DNA of 64,000 bases. Source: Bradyrhizobium barranii subsp. apii. Lineage in GTDB: Bacteria; Pseudomonadota; Alphaproteobacteria; Rhizobiales; Xanthobacteraceae. The translations under genes and the position numbers were made by a program. The DNA lies in NCBI RefSeq assembly GCF_011516635.5, contig NZ_CP096255.1, forward strand, positions 3,160,501 to 3,224,500. The letters run 5' to 3'. The notes under the pieces were generated by a model. That model ran no database searches and was not told the DNA's origin. It saw only the letters and a program-made list of their open reading frames with translations. Below, one piece after another: positions 16,960 through 27,020 of this stretch (position 1 is its first letter; every line of letters begins with the position of its first letter).

Positions 16960-17127
16960 ATGACAGAGCACCAGTTGCGAGAGCGGGAATTCCAGATCGC
17001 GCGTTACAGGCTTCTGGAGCGCGAAGTCACCGATCCGCTTGCCGCGTGCCTGCTTCACAGCATCATCGAGGATCTGGAAGCCGAGTTGCGAAGGGACAGA
17101 CCGGATTCGCACGGGCCGCGCGATTAA
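16960..17127 (+). CDS. Small charged hypothetical protein (55 aa)
   Basis: ATG 16960 sits nine bases after GGAGG (16946-16950) and opens a frame of 55 residues ending at TAA 17127. The product (MTEHQLREREFQIARYRLLE, then DPLAACLLHSIIEDLEAELRRDRPD) is helical and rich in Arg/Glu. The clear ribosome site and coherent amphipathic helices support it as a gene. No function recognised. Confidence 0.55.
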   Translation: MTEHQLREREFQIARYRLLEREVTDPLAACLLHSIIEDLEAELRRDRPDSHGPRD

Positions 17128-17188
17128 CCGTTTCTTAGCGCTGATCATGCGGATTATTCGCGAGGGAATGTCAAGGGAGACTGCTCCC

Positions 17189-17596
17189 ATGCTGAAGGAC
17201 GGCACCTACGCGGCGTGGTACAAGACGCCACTGGACCAGGGTACCGGGATCGTCCATGTCGCAGACGGACAAATCTGGGGCTGCGACAGCCTGATGACCT
17301 ATCACGGCTCCTGCAAGGTCGACGGAGATCGCTTCACCGCCACCGTGTCGACGAAGCGTCATACCGACGGACGTGCAACGGTCTTCGGCATCGACGACGA
17401 GCTCACGCTGGACATCGAGGGAAACTGCCCCGGCAAGGTCGCGACTTACACGGCGAAGGCAGCGCAGATGCCGGGAATGATCCTTCAGGGTACGCTCATC
17501 CTCTCGGAACAGCAGTTGCCCGCACGTGAACGAACCGAGCAGGCATCGGCGTTCAATCCCGACAAGCTTCCGAAATTGCCCAAGCGCTCGCGCTGA
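17189..17596 (+). CDS. GrlR-like small regulatory-domain protein
   Basis: The 135-residue soluble protein begins MLKDGTYAAWYKTPLDQGTGIVHVADGQIWGCDSLMTYHGSCKVDGDRF, matching the beta-rich GrlR family first known as a negative regulator of type III secretion in attaching enteric pathogens. Rhizobial members are common and need not act on secretion. GGGAG lies about nine bases before ATG 17189; in-frame ATGs at 17147 and 17168 are alternatives. The C-terminal tail (PDKLPKLPKRSR) is basic. Function here is unknown; no secretion genes are nearby. Confidence 0.62.
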   Translation: MLKDGTYAAWYKTPLDQGTGIVHVADGQIWGCDSLMTYHGSCKVDGDRFTATVSTKRHTDGRATVFGIDDELTLDIEGNCPGKVATYTAKAAQMPGMILQGTLILSEQQLPARERTEQASAFNPDKLPKLPKRSR

Positions 17597-17714
17597 TCGA
17601 GCGAGCCGGCGGGCTCGCGCGTCGCCAACTGACCAGGCTGGCGCGACGGCCGCAGCAGGACTCGCAATCACTCGGGACCGCGTTTGTGAACGGACGTATG
17701 CGTTCTTGCCATCG

Positions 17715-17918
17715 ATGGTGGAGCGTCGGATCGTTCTATCGATGGTTTCGGACGATCGCTCCTGCATTCGCAGCGCGAAGCTGAAGATCATACCGCCCAA
17801 CGGCAAGGACCGCGACTTCGTGGTGGATGGTCTGGGCTCGCGAGCCGTGATCAATTCGCTGTTGGCGTGCTTCGACGCGGCTCAGGGCGTGAAGGGCAAA
17901 AAGCAGGGCAGGGGGTAA
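17715..17918 (+). CDS. Possible small hypothetical protein
   Basis: A frame of 67 residues (MVERRIVLSMVSDDRSCIRSAKLKIIPPNG, then VINSLLACFDAAQGVKGKKQ) is open on the plus strand between the GrlR-like gene and the GH1 pseudogene. It has no clear ribosome site and the frame continues upstream without good coding character. It could be a real small protein or chance. The remaining gap 17597-17714 and 17919-18031 shows nothing else. Confidence 0.3.
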   Translation: MVERRIVLSMVSDDRSCIRSAKLKIIPPNGKDRDFVVDGLGSRAVINSLLACFDAAQGVKGKKQGRG

Positions 17919-18031
17919 ATCCGGGCGTTCTTCTGCATTTTTGCATCCGAAAGTCCCGGAACTCCCGCTTTTCAAGCAGCTTCCGACACGCCATTGTGCC
18001 GCCGCAACAATCGTCTCAAGGGGCAGTATCA

Positions 18032-19493
18032 ATGTCGGACAAGGTTTCGCGTCGCCAGTTTGCCAAGCTGGCGGGATTGTCCGCAGCCGGAATCGCAAAT
18101 CCGCTGGAGGCCGCCGAGGTTAAGCCGGCGCCGGCGCCGCGGGGCGTGGACGGCTTTCCGGCGGGCTTTGTCTGGGGCACGGCGACCTCGTCCTATCAGG
18201 TCGAGGGTGCGGTCGACGTCGACGGGCGGGGGGCTTCGATCTGGGACAAGTTCGTGCGCATCCCCGGCAAGATCGAGGACGGCACCACCGGCGATCGCGC
18301 CGTCGAGCATTATCACCGCTACAAGGAAGACATCGCGCTCATCAAGGAGCTCGGTTGCAAGGCCTACCGCTTCTCGGTGGCATGGCCGCGGGTGTTTCCG
18401 GACGGCGACGGCAAGCCGAACCCGAAGGGGCTCGACTTCTACAATCGTCTCGTCGACGAGCTCCTCAGGGACGGCATCGAGCCGTGGCTGACGCTATATC
18501 ACTGGGACCTGCCGCAATCGCTCCAGGATCGCTACGGCGGCTGGCGCTCGACCGAGACGTGCAAGATCTTTGGCGACTATGCGGGCTATGTCGCCGAGCG
18601 CCTGACCGATCGCGTCAAGAACGTGTTCACGCTGAACGAGAGCGGACGTTTCGTCCAGTTCGGCTATGGCCTCGGCATCGACGCGCCCGGCGTGACGCTG
18701 CCGCAAGCTGAGGTCAACCAGGTCAGGCATAACAGCGCGCTCGCGCACGGGCTCGCGGTGCAGGCGGTGCGGGCGCACGGCCGCCGGCACCAGGGTCGGG
18801 CCGGCCGAGAATATCGACGTCTGCGTTCCCGCAATCGACACGCCCGAGCATGTCCGCGCGGCCGAGATCGCGCTGCGCGAGATGAACGCCGGCTATCTCA
18901 ACGTCATCATGACGGGCCGGTATACCGACGCCTTCCTGAAATACGCCGGCGCCGATGCGCCGAAATTCACCGACGCCGAGCTGAAGATCATCTCCTCGCC
19001 GGTCGACTTCCTCGGTCTCAATATCTACGCGCCGCAGAACTACGTGGTGCCCTCCGACCAGGGCGCGGGCTTCATGCCGCTGCCGATCCCGAAATCGTTC
19101 CCGCACATGAACTCGAACTGGCTGCGCGTCGCGCCGGAGACGATCTACTGGGTGCCGAAGCTGGCCGCAAAGATCTGGAAGACGGATGCGATCTATATCA
19201 GCGAGAACGGCACCTCCGGCGACGACGTGGTGACGCCCGACGGCAAGATCTACGACACCGACCGCATCATGTACCTGCGCAACTATCTCGCCCAGCTCCA
19301 GCGCGCCACCGCCGAGGGCGTGCCGGTGCGCGGCTACTTCCTCTGGAGCCTGCTGGACAACTTTGAATGGGTGTTCGGGCTCAACAAGCGTTTCGGGCTC
19401 TATCACGTCAATTTCGACACGCAGGTGCGTACGCCGAAGCTCAGCGCGACCTTCTACCGCAACGTGATCGCGAAGAACGCGGCGGGGGCGTAG
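18032..19493 (+). pseudogene. GH1 family beta-glucosidase with Tat signal, frameshifted
   Basis: The first part (18032 to about 18785) encodes a Tat signal (SRRQFAKLAGLSAAGIA) and a GH1 N-terminal half: FPAGFVWGTATSSYQVEGAVD, YRFSVAWPRVFPDG and the acid/base region FTLNESGRF. The second part continues in the +1 frame from about 18790 (TRVGPAENIDVCVPAIDTP) with the nucleophile motif YISENGTSGDD and the closing WSLLDNFEWVFGLNKRFGLYHV, ending at 19493. Restoring GC near 18785 would give one protein of about 487 residues, the normal GH1 length. The acid/base motif reads NES instead of the usual NEP. Either the gene is broken or the sequence has a two-base error. AAGGGG lies eight bases before the ATG. 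Confidence 0.82.
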
Positions 19494-19499
19494 CGTTCT

Positions 19500-19562
19500 C
19501 TCCCTTTCCCGGATTTTCCGCCGCGCGTAAAATCCGACCTCTTCCCGCAGGCGGGGCGAGGT
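19500..19562. repeat. REP-like repeat downstream of the GH1 gene
   Basis: CTCTCCCTTTCCCGGATTTTCCGC...GTAAAATCCG...CTTCCCGCAGGCGGGG repeats the palindromic style of the elements near 2.9-3.1 kb. The rest of the gap up to the thiolase start holds only a presumed promoter. Confidence 0.45.
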
Positions 19563-19770
19563 GACGCAAGATCGCGCGGCCACGGCCGTTTAGCCTGACA
19601 GGCCAATCGCTTCGCCGGTATCACCGCGCCCCATGCGGAACCCGCGTTTCTACTGTGCATGGGGTTGTTTTTCCGTTTTTGCGCGGAGGCCGCGCGGCAC
19701 CGCACGTTGACTCCACTCTTCCCCTTATTCAGAAACGACATCAACACCCATAAACAAGAGGACAACGCCA

Positions 19771-21003
19771 ATGGCTGACGCGCTGATCATCGATGCCTGC
19801 CGGACCCCGCGGGGCGTCGGCAAGGCCGGCAAGGGAGCACTCTCGGGCATTCATCCGCAGCAGCTCGGCGCGACCGTGCTGCGCGCGCTCGCCGATCGCA
19901 CCGGCATCGACACCGCCGACGTCGACGACATCGTCTGGGGCTGCAGCGCGCAGGTCGCGACCCAAAGCGGCGACCTCGGCCGCATGTCGGCGCTCGATGC
20001 CGGCTACGACGTGCGCGCCAGCGCGGTGACGCTGGACCGCTTCTGCGGAAGCGGCATCACCAGCGTCAACATGGCGGCGGCCTCGATCATGTCGGGCACC
20101 GAAGACCTCGTCATCGCCGGCGGCTGCGAGATGATGTCGATGGAAGGACGCCGCGGCGGCGGTCCGATGATGATGGACTCCGGCAATCTGCGCCTGCGTG
20201 CGCGGCATCCGCAGTCGCATCAGGGCGTTTGCGCCGACGCGATCGCGACGCTGGAAGGCATCACGCGAAGCGACGTCGACGCGCTCGGTCTCGAAAGCCA
20301 GAAGCGCGCAGCGCAAGCGATTGCGAACGGTCACTTCAAGAAGAGCCTCGTGCCTGTTCATCGCGAGGGCGGTAGCCTCGCGCTGGATCACGAAGAGTAT
20401 CCGCGGCCGCAGACCACGATGGAAGGGCTGAGCGCATTGAAGCCCGCATTCCCTGCGATCGCCGACTATGCGCTCGACGACAAGGGCACGACCTATCGCG
20501 GCCTGATCCTGCAGAAATATCCGGACCTGAACATCGACTTCATGCATCATGCCGGCAATTCGTCCGGCGTCGTCGACGGTGCCGCCGCGATATTGCTCGC
20601 ATCGGCCGCTTATGCCAGCGCGCACGGCCTGAAGCCGCGCGCTCGCGTCGTCGCGATGGCCAACATGGGGGACTCGCCGACCCTGATGCTGAACGCGCCG
20701 GTGCCGGCGACGCGCAAGGTGCTGGCGAAGGCGAGGCTCTCCATCGACGACATCGACCTGTTCGAGATCAACGAGGCCTTTGCGGTGGTGGCGGAAAAGT
20801 ACATCCGCGATCTCAAGCTCGACCGCGCCAAGGTCAACGTCAATGGCGGCTCGATCGCACTCGGCCATCCCATCGGCGCCACCGGCTCGATCCTGATCGG
20901 CACCGTGCTCGACGAGCTCGAACGGCGCGACCTGAAGCGCGGTCTCGTCACCATGTGCGCCGCCGGCGGCATGGCTCCCGCGGTCATCATCGAGCGCGTC
21001 TAG
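19771..21003 (+). CDS. Acetyl-CoA acetyltransferase (thiolase family)
   Basis: The 410-residue cytosolic thiolase has all three active-site motifs: the acylated Cys92 in DRFCGSGITS, the His of NGGSIALGHPIGATG and the second Cys in VTMCAAGGMAPA. It either condenses two acetyl-CoA or cleaves 3-ketoacyl-CoA. The length is slightly above the usual 390-395. AGAGGA precedes ATG 19771. It stands alone, with no beta-oxidation or PHB genes next to it, so direction and chain length cannot be fixed. A hairpin at 21026-21054 probably ends the transcript. Confidence 0.9.
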   Translation: MADALIIDACRTPRGVGKAGKGALSGIHPQQLGATVLRALADRTGIDTADVDDIVWGCSAQVATQSGDLGRMSALDAGYDVRASAVTLDRFCGSGITSVNMAAASIMSGTEDLVIAGGCEMMSMEGRRGGGPMMMDSGNLRLRARHPQSHQGVCADAIATLEGITRSDVDALGLESQKRAAQAIANGHFKKSLVPVHREGGSLALDHEEYPRPQTTMEGLSALKPAFPAIADYALDDKGTTYRGLILQKYPDLNIDFMHHAGNSSGVVDGAAAILLASAAYASAHGLKPRARVVAMANMGDSPTLMLNAPVPATRKVLAKARLSIDDIDLFEINEAFAVVAEKYIRDLKLDRAKVNVNGGSIALGHPIGATGSILIGTVLDELERRDLKRGLVTMCAAGGMAPAVIIERV

Positions 21004-21025
21004 CCTTATTTTTCAGGGTGAATCG

Positions 21026-21054
21026 CGACCGGCCTTTCACAAAGAGGCCGGTCG
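21026..21054 (+). terminator. Hairpin after the thiolase gene
   Basis: CGACCGGCCT (21026-21035) pairs with AGGCCGGTCG (21045-21054) across a nine-base loop, 23 bases after the thiolase stop. The stem is perfect but the tail is not T-rich, so it is a hairpin of moderate termination strength. The rest of the gap up to 21284 shows no gene. Confidence 0.5.
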
Positions 21055-21284
21055 TCGCTTGTCGAAAGCAGCGAATCAGCTTTAGCAAGGCGGCGTGCGG
21101 GCCTTTGAAACAAGGCAAAAACCGCTGCCGGAGGCTCCTTCCGCTCTGGAAGCCGCTGAAAAGCAGGGTTTTTTGCCTCAGAGGGCCAAAAAAGCCCGTA
21201 AAATCGCGACAAAACTGTGCAGAAGGCTCTGGGCCTTCAACGGTTGGTCTAATATGCAACCGGCAACGAATCAGAGGAGACACG

Positions 21285-21587
21285 ATGCCAACCCAAATGT
21301 CCAAATCGCAGCTGATCGAAAAGATTGCGACCGCCACCGAGCTTTCCAAGCGCGACGTCAAGAGCGTCATGGAGACGCTGACCGACGTCGGTCACAAGGA
21401 GCTCAAGAAGAACGGCCTGTTCCTGGTGCCGGGCTTCGCCAAGTTCGTGGTCATCAAGAAGCCCGCGACCAAGGCGCGCAAGGGTACCAACCCGTTCACG
21501 GGTGAAGAGATGATGTTCAAGGCCAAGCCGGCCCGGAAGATCGTCCGCGCCCGCCCGGTCAAGGCCGCCAAGGACGCGGTGGGCTAA
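21285..21587 (+). CDS. HU-family DNA-binding protein
   Basis: The 100-residue protein is an HU/IHF-type protein: SKSQLIEKIATATELSKRDVKSVMETLTDVGHKELKKNGLFLVPGFAKFVVIKKPA, then RKGTNPFTGEEMMFKAKPARKIVRARPVKAAKDAVG. The arm motif GTNPFTGEE stands where canonical HU has RNPxTG, and the C-terminal tail is Lys/Arg-rich, longer than in HU-alpha. It should bind DNA as a dimer. AGAGGAGA precedes ATG 21285. A strong terminator follows. Confidence 0.88.
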   Translation: MPTQMSKSQLIEKIATATELSKRDVKSVMETLTDVGHKELKKNGLFLVPGFAKFVVIKKPATKARKGTNPFTGEEMMFKAKPARKIVRARPVKAAKDAVG

Positions 21588-21594
21588 CAACGCA

Positions 21595-21626
21595 AAGGCC
21601 CCCTCAGCTAGGAGGGGGCCTTTTGT
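21595..21626 (+). terminator. Rho-independent terminator after the HU-like gene
   Basis: AAGGCCCCCTC (21595-21605) pairs perfectly with GAGGGGGCCTT (21612-21622) across a six-base loop and is followed by TTTTG. It lies 8 bases after the HU stop codon and also faces the convergent lon-side genes. Confidence 0.85.
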
Positions 21627-21659
21627 TCGGGGCTGCCGCGAGGGCTTGAGACGGAGGGC

Positions 21660-21815
21660 TCAACCCTTGCGGCGCTTCACCCGGACCGGAACGGGCTGAA
21701 GCCGCGGCCCTGGTGCCGCCAGCGCATCGCGAACCCGGTCGATCGCACGGCCGAGCAGCTGACGCAGCCGCTGCGTCTTCCGCGATCGCCTCGCTTTTTC
21801 CAGCAGTTTCTTCAT
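21660..21815 (-). CDS. Small basic protein downstream of lon (51 aa)
   Basis: ATG 21815 lies five bases after the lon stop codon, with GGAG about eight bases upstream inside the lon end. The 51-residue product (MKKLLEKARRSRKTQRLRQL, GRAIDRVRDALAAPG, ending VRVKRRKG) is strongly basic and helical. The tight spacing suggests it is the last gene of an hsp20-lon-small protein operon. No family recognised. A different minus-strand frame through the same bases looks like chance. Confidence 0.5.
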   Translation of the reverse strand: MKKLLEKARRSRKTQRLRQLLGRAIDRVRDALAAPGPRLQPVPVRVKRRKG

Positions 21816-21820
21816 CGCCT

Positions 21821-24211
<2,391 letters not shown>

Positions 24212-24219
24212 GATCGACC

Positions 24220-24603
24220 TCAGGATTTGGCGAGGCGCAGCGCGACGCAGCCGTCCATCACGAAGCGGCTGATGGCGTAGCGGCCAACGGGAAGCGCGAT
24301 GCGCCGCTCGAAGCGGCCCTGCGGCAGCTCGAGTCGGTGGATGCGGGCGTTGCGAAGCTCCGGCGGCAGCGTGCGCTGGCCGGAGATGACGAGCACGCCG
24401 TCGAGGATCACCGTCTCGACATTATCAGGGTTGACGCCGGGAAGCGCGACCAGGATGAGAAGCTCATGCTCGGTTTCGAGCACGTCGATCGGCGGCTCCC
24501 AGCAGGCTTCCTGGCGGCCGAACTGCTGCCGCAGCCGTTCGGCGCGGGTCAGCGAGTCCAGGGCTTCGGACAGCATCCAGTCGAGGGGATTTTTGGGTTG
24601 CAT
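24220..24603 (-). CDS. Small heat-shock protein (Hsp20/alpha-crystallin)
   Basis: The 127-residue protein carries an alpha-crystallin domain: EPPIDVLETEHELLILVALPGVNPDNVETVILDGVLVISGQRTLPPELRNARIHRLELPQGRFERRIALPVGRYAISRFVMDGCVALRLAK. The N-terminal arm is short (MQPKNPLDWMLSEALDSL) and the C-terminal IxI anchor is missing, ending in LRLAKS. It acts as an ATP-independent holdase in the cytosol. ATG 24603 gives the normal family length; an upstream extension to 24729 lacks family similarity. It is directly upstream of lon. Confidence 0.88.
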   Translation of the reverse strand: MQPKNPLDWMLSEALDSLTRAERLRQQFGRQEACWEPPIDVLETEHELLILVALPGVNPDNVETVILDGVLVISGQRTLPPELRNARIHRLELPQGRFERRIALPVGRYAISRFVMDGCVALRLAKS

Positions 24604-24790
24604 GGCAAAACTCGGGGAAGGCGCTGCGGTTGGAAAACGAGCATATGGGGACGGTTCCCCAAAATTCCAGCATCGCGCGTTTGGAGCATGCCTGGCCTCT
24701 CCAACCGGAAAAGGCCCTTGTGGTCGCACGCTTCGACGCCGCGGGGATATTCCGCGGCATCGAAGGCAACAGTAGGGCGCGTCGCGCCGA

Positions 24791-25360
24791 TCAGGCCGCG
24801 GCGCGGTACTCCTCTTCCGCTTCGAGGTTGATGACCGAGGTCGCGAGCTCGGTCAGCGTGTGATCGGTCGCCTCTTCCTCGTCCAGCGTCTCCTGGAGCA
24901 GCCTTGCCGCGTCCGGCATGCCGAGCTCCTCGGCCCAGGTGCGCAGCGTGCCGTAGCGGGAGATCTCGTAGTGCTCGACGGCCTGAGCGGCCGCGAGCAG
25001 GCCGGCGTCGAGGGCAGGGGCGTTCTTGAAATCCTTCATGATCTCGGCGCCCTCGTCGGTGATGCCGTTGATCGCTTCGCAGGGCTTGCCGCGGGCCGGC
25101 TTGCCCAGCATCTTGAAGATCTGATCGAGCCGTTTGACCTGGCCCTGCGTCTCGCGCAGATGCTTGTTGAAGGCGGCGGCAAGGTCCTTGGAATGCGCGG
25201 CCTTGGCCATCTTGGGTAGCGTCTTGATGATCTTGTTCTCGGCGTAATAGATGTCCTTCAGCGTCTCCAGGAACAGGTCGCTCAACATCTTCGGTGCCTG
25301 ACGCGGACGGCGCGCCGCGGTCTTTTTCGCGTTCGCACGTTTCTTCGCTCGTTTAGCCAT
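24791..25360 (-). CDS. YciE/YciF-type ferritin-like protein (DUF892)
   Basis: The 189-residue protein has a Lys/Arg/Ala-rich N-terminal tail (KRAKKRANAKKTAARRPRQ) and a DUF892 ferritin-like four-helix domain: LSDLFLETLKDIYYAENKIIKTLPKMAKAA, AFNKHLRETQGQVKRLDQIF, AVEHYEISRYGTLRTWAEELG, LLQETLDEEEATDHTLTELA. The E..H pairs are the di-metal ligand positions of the family. Such proteins are stress-induced and of unknown enzymatic role. AGGAGG precedes ATG 25360. The basic tail might let it bind DNA, which is inference. Confidence 0.87.
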   Translation of the reverse strand: MAKRAKKRANAKKTAARRPRQAPKMLSDLFLETLKDIYYAENKIIKTLPKMAKAAHSKDLAAAFNKHLRETQGQVKRLDQIFKMLGKPARGKPCEAINGITDEGAEIMKDFKNAPALDAGLLAAAQAVEHYEISRYGTLRTWAEELGMPDAARLLQETLDEEEATDHTLTELATSVINLEAEEEYRAAA

Positions 25361-25505
25361 AAATCCTCCTCTTGAGGCGACACGGGAAGGGCGATGCCCT
25401 CCTCAATCCTCGCGCGACCAAGACTCTGCGAGGGCAAATGTTCCTCGCGAAGGCCTCCTCCAGCGGTTATGGATTGCGGCTGCACCTCGCGTGAGACCCA
25501 CCCGC

Positions 25506-26132
25506 ATGCTCGACTTTGCCCTGTCCGCCTTCGTGACGCTGCTGCTGGTGGTCGATCCCGTCGGCCTTGCGCCGGCCTTCCTGGCCGCGACCGGAGGCAT
25601 GCCCGACAAGGTCAAGCGCACGATCGCGCTGCGCGCGCCGCTGATCGCGGCCTCGATCCTGGTGGTGATCTCGCTGGCCGGAAACTGGCTGCTGCGCCAA
25701 CTCGGGATCGGCATCCCCGCCTTCCAGATCGCCGGCGGACTGCTGCTGTTCGGCGTCTCCTACCAGATGATCTTCGGCGACCGTCCGCATCGCGAGGCGC
25801 GCGAGGCCGACAAGGCGACCTCGGAGCATGCCTCCGACGTCGCGGTGTTTCCGCTGGCCATCCCGATGATGGCTGGTCCCGGCGCGATCGCGACCACGCT
25901 GCTGCTGACGGGCAATGCCGGCTATGGGGCCAAGCTCGCGATCATCATCGCGGTCGTCGTCTCCGTCTGCCTGCTCTGCATGCTGTGCTTCGTCTCCGCG
26001 AGCCTGATCGCGCGCACCCTCGGGCGCACCGGAAATGCCGTGCTCTCACGCGTGCTTGGCATGCTGCTCGCAGCCTATTCGGTGCAGTTCGTGATCAATG
26101 GGATCGCGGCCGTTCGGGCGAGCGTGCCTTAG
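25506..26132 (+). CDS. MarC-family integral membrane protein
   Basis: The 208-residue inner-membrane protein has six hydrophobic segments and the MarC pattern: LLLVVDPVGLAPAFLAATGG, IPAFQIAGGLLLFGVSYQMIFG, and VAVFPLAIPMMAGPGAIATTLLL. Members were once linked to multiple antibiotic resistance but their transport role is unproven. ATG 25506 is used; GTG 25491 is an in-frame alternative, and neither has a strong ribosome site. It is divergent from the DUF892 gene. Confidence 0.85.
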   Translation: MLDFALSAFVTLLLVVDPVGLAPAFLAATGGMPDKVKRTIALRAPLIAASILVVISLAGNWLLRQLGIGIPAFQIAGGLLLFGVSYQMIFGDRPHREAREADKATSEHASDVAVFPLAIPMMAGPGAIATTLLLTGNAGYGAKLAIIIAVVVSVCLLCMLCFVSASLIARTLGRTGNAVLSRVLGMLLAAYSVQFVINGIAAVRASVP

Positions 26133-26308
26133 CGTTGCCCTGGACCTGCGGCAATCTGCTAATTTATTGATTTTAAGTGATATTTTGTGGCTTGGCGGGG
26201 CTGCCGGCAAGACGGTACCTGATCCGGGTCGCTTTCGCTTGCACTGCCATATTGCTTTGACGTACTCCCGGTCTAACAAACGCCCATCGCCAAGAAGTCG
26301 AGATATCG

Positions 26309-26956
26309 ATGACAGCGGACGAGCTCGCAAAGAGACAGGCCATCATCGACGCGTGCCGCCGCATGAACGCGCTCGGCATCAACCAGGGCACCTCGGGCAA
26401 TATCAGCGTCCGGCATGTGGACGGGCTTCTGGTCACGCCGACCAGCGTGCCGTATAACGCCATGACGCCCGACCAGATCGTGTTCATGGCGATGGACGGC
26501 TCCCATGCCCCCGGTCAGAAGCCCTCCAGTGAATGGCGCTTCCACCGCGACATCCTGAAATCGCGGCCCGACGTCAACGCCGTCGTCCACGCTCATCCCA
26601 CCTATTGCACCATCCTGGCGATCATGGGCATGGAGATTCCGCCCGTGCACTACATGATCGCGGCCGCCGGCGGTGACAGTATCCGTTGCGCACCCTATGC
26701 CACCTTCGGAACGGCGGAGCTGTCCGAGCATGCGCTGCGGGCACTGGAGGGCCGGCTCGCCTGCCTGCTCGACCATCACGGCATGATTGCGGTCGGCAAG
26801 ACGCTGGACAAGGCGATGTGGCTCGCCGTCGAGGTCGAGACGCTGGCGCGGCAGTATCACGGCTGCCTCCAGATCGGAAAACCGCCGCTGCTGTCGAGTG
26901 CCGAGATCGAACGTGTCAGCCAGCGCATGGCCGGCTACGGCATGTCGGAAGGTTAG
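26309..26956 (+). CDS. Class II aldolase/adducin-family protein (FucA-like)
   Basis: The 215-residue protein matches L-fuculose-phosphate aldolase-type enzymes: NALGINQGTSGNISVRHVDGLLVTPTSVPYN, the zinc pair in VVHAHPTYCT, a catalytic Glu in SSEWRFHRDI and the third His in LLDHHGMIAVG. These zinc enzymes cleave sugar phosphates to DHAP and an aldehyde. The substrate cannot be assigned without sugar-pathway neighbours. The 176-base gap upstream shows no second gene. The ClC gene follows 64 bases on. Confidence 0.83.
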   Translation: MTADELAKRQAIIDACRRMNALGINQGTSGNISVRHVDGLLVTPTSVPYNAMTPDQIVFMAMDGSHAPGQKPSSEWRFHRDILKSRPDVNAVVHAHPTYCTILAIMGMEIPPVHYMIAAAGGDSIRCAPYATFGTAELSEHALRALEGRLACLLDHHGMIAVGKTLDKAMWLAVEVETLARQYHGCLQIGKPPLLSSAEIERVSQRMAGYGMSEG

Positions 26957-27020
26957 GGCGGGCAAAAAGGTGTTCGCGCGGATCAGACACATCGCCGATC
27001 GCAAGGGATCGAACCGCGTC

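Noticed and set aside
17039..17188. N-terminal extension of the GrlR-like protein
   Set aside because: It overlaps the 55-residue frame at 16960-17127 and lacks family similarity; a ribosome site precedes the start at 17189.
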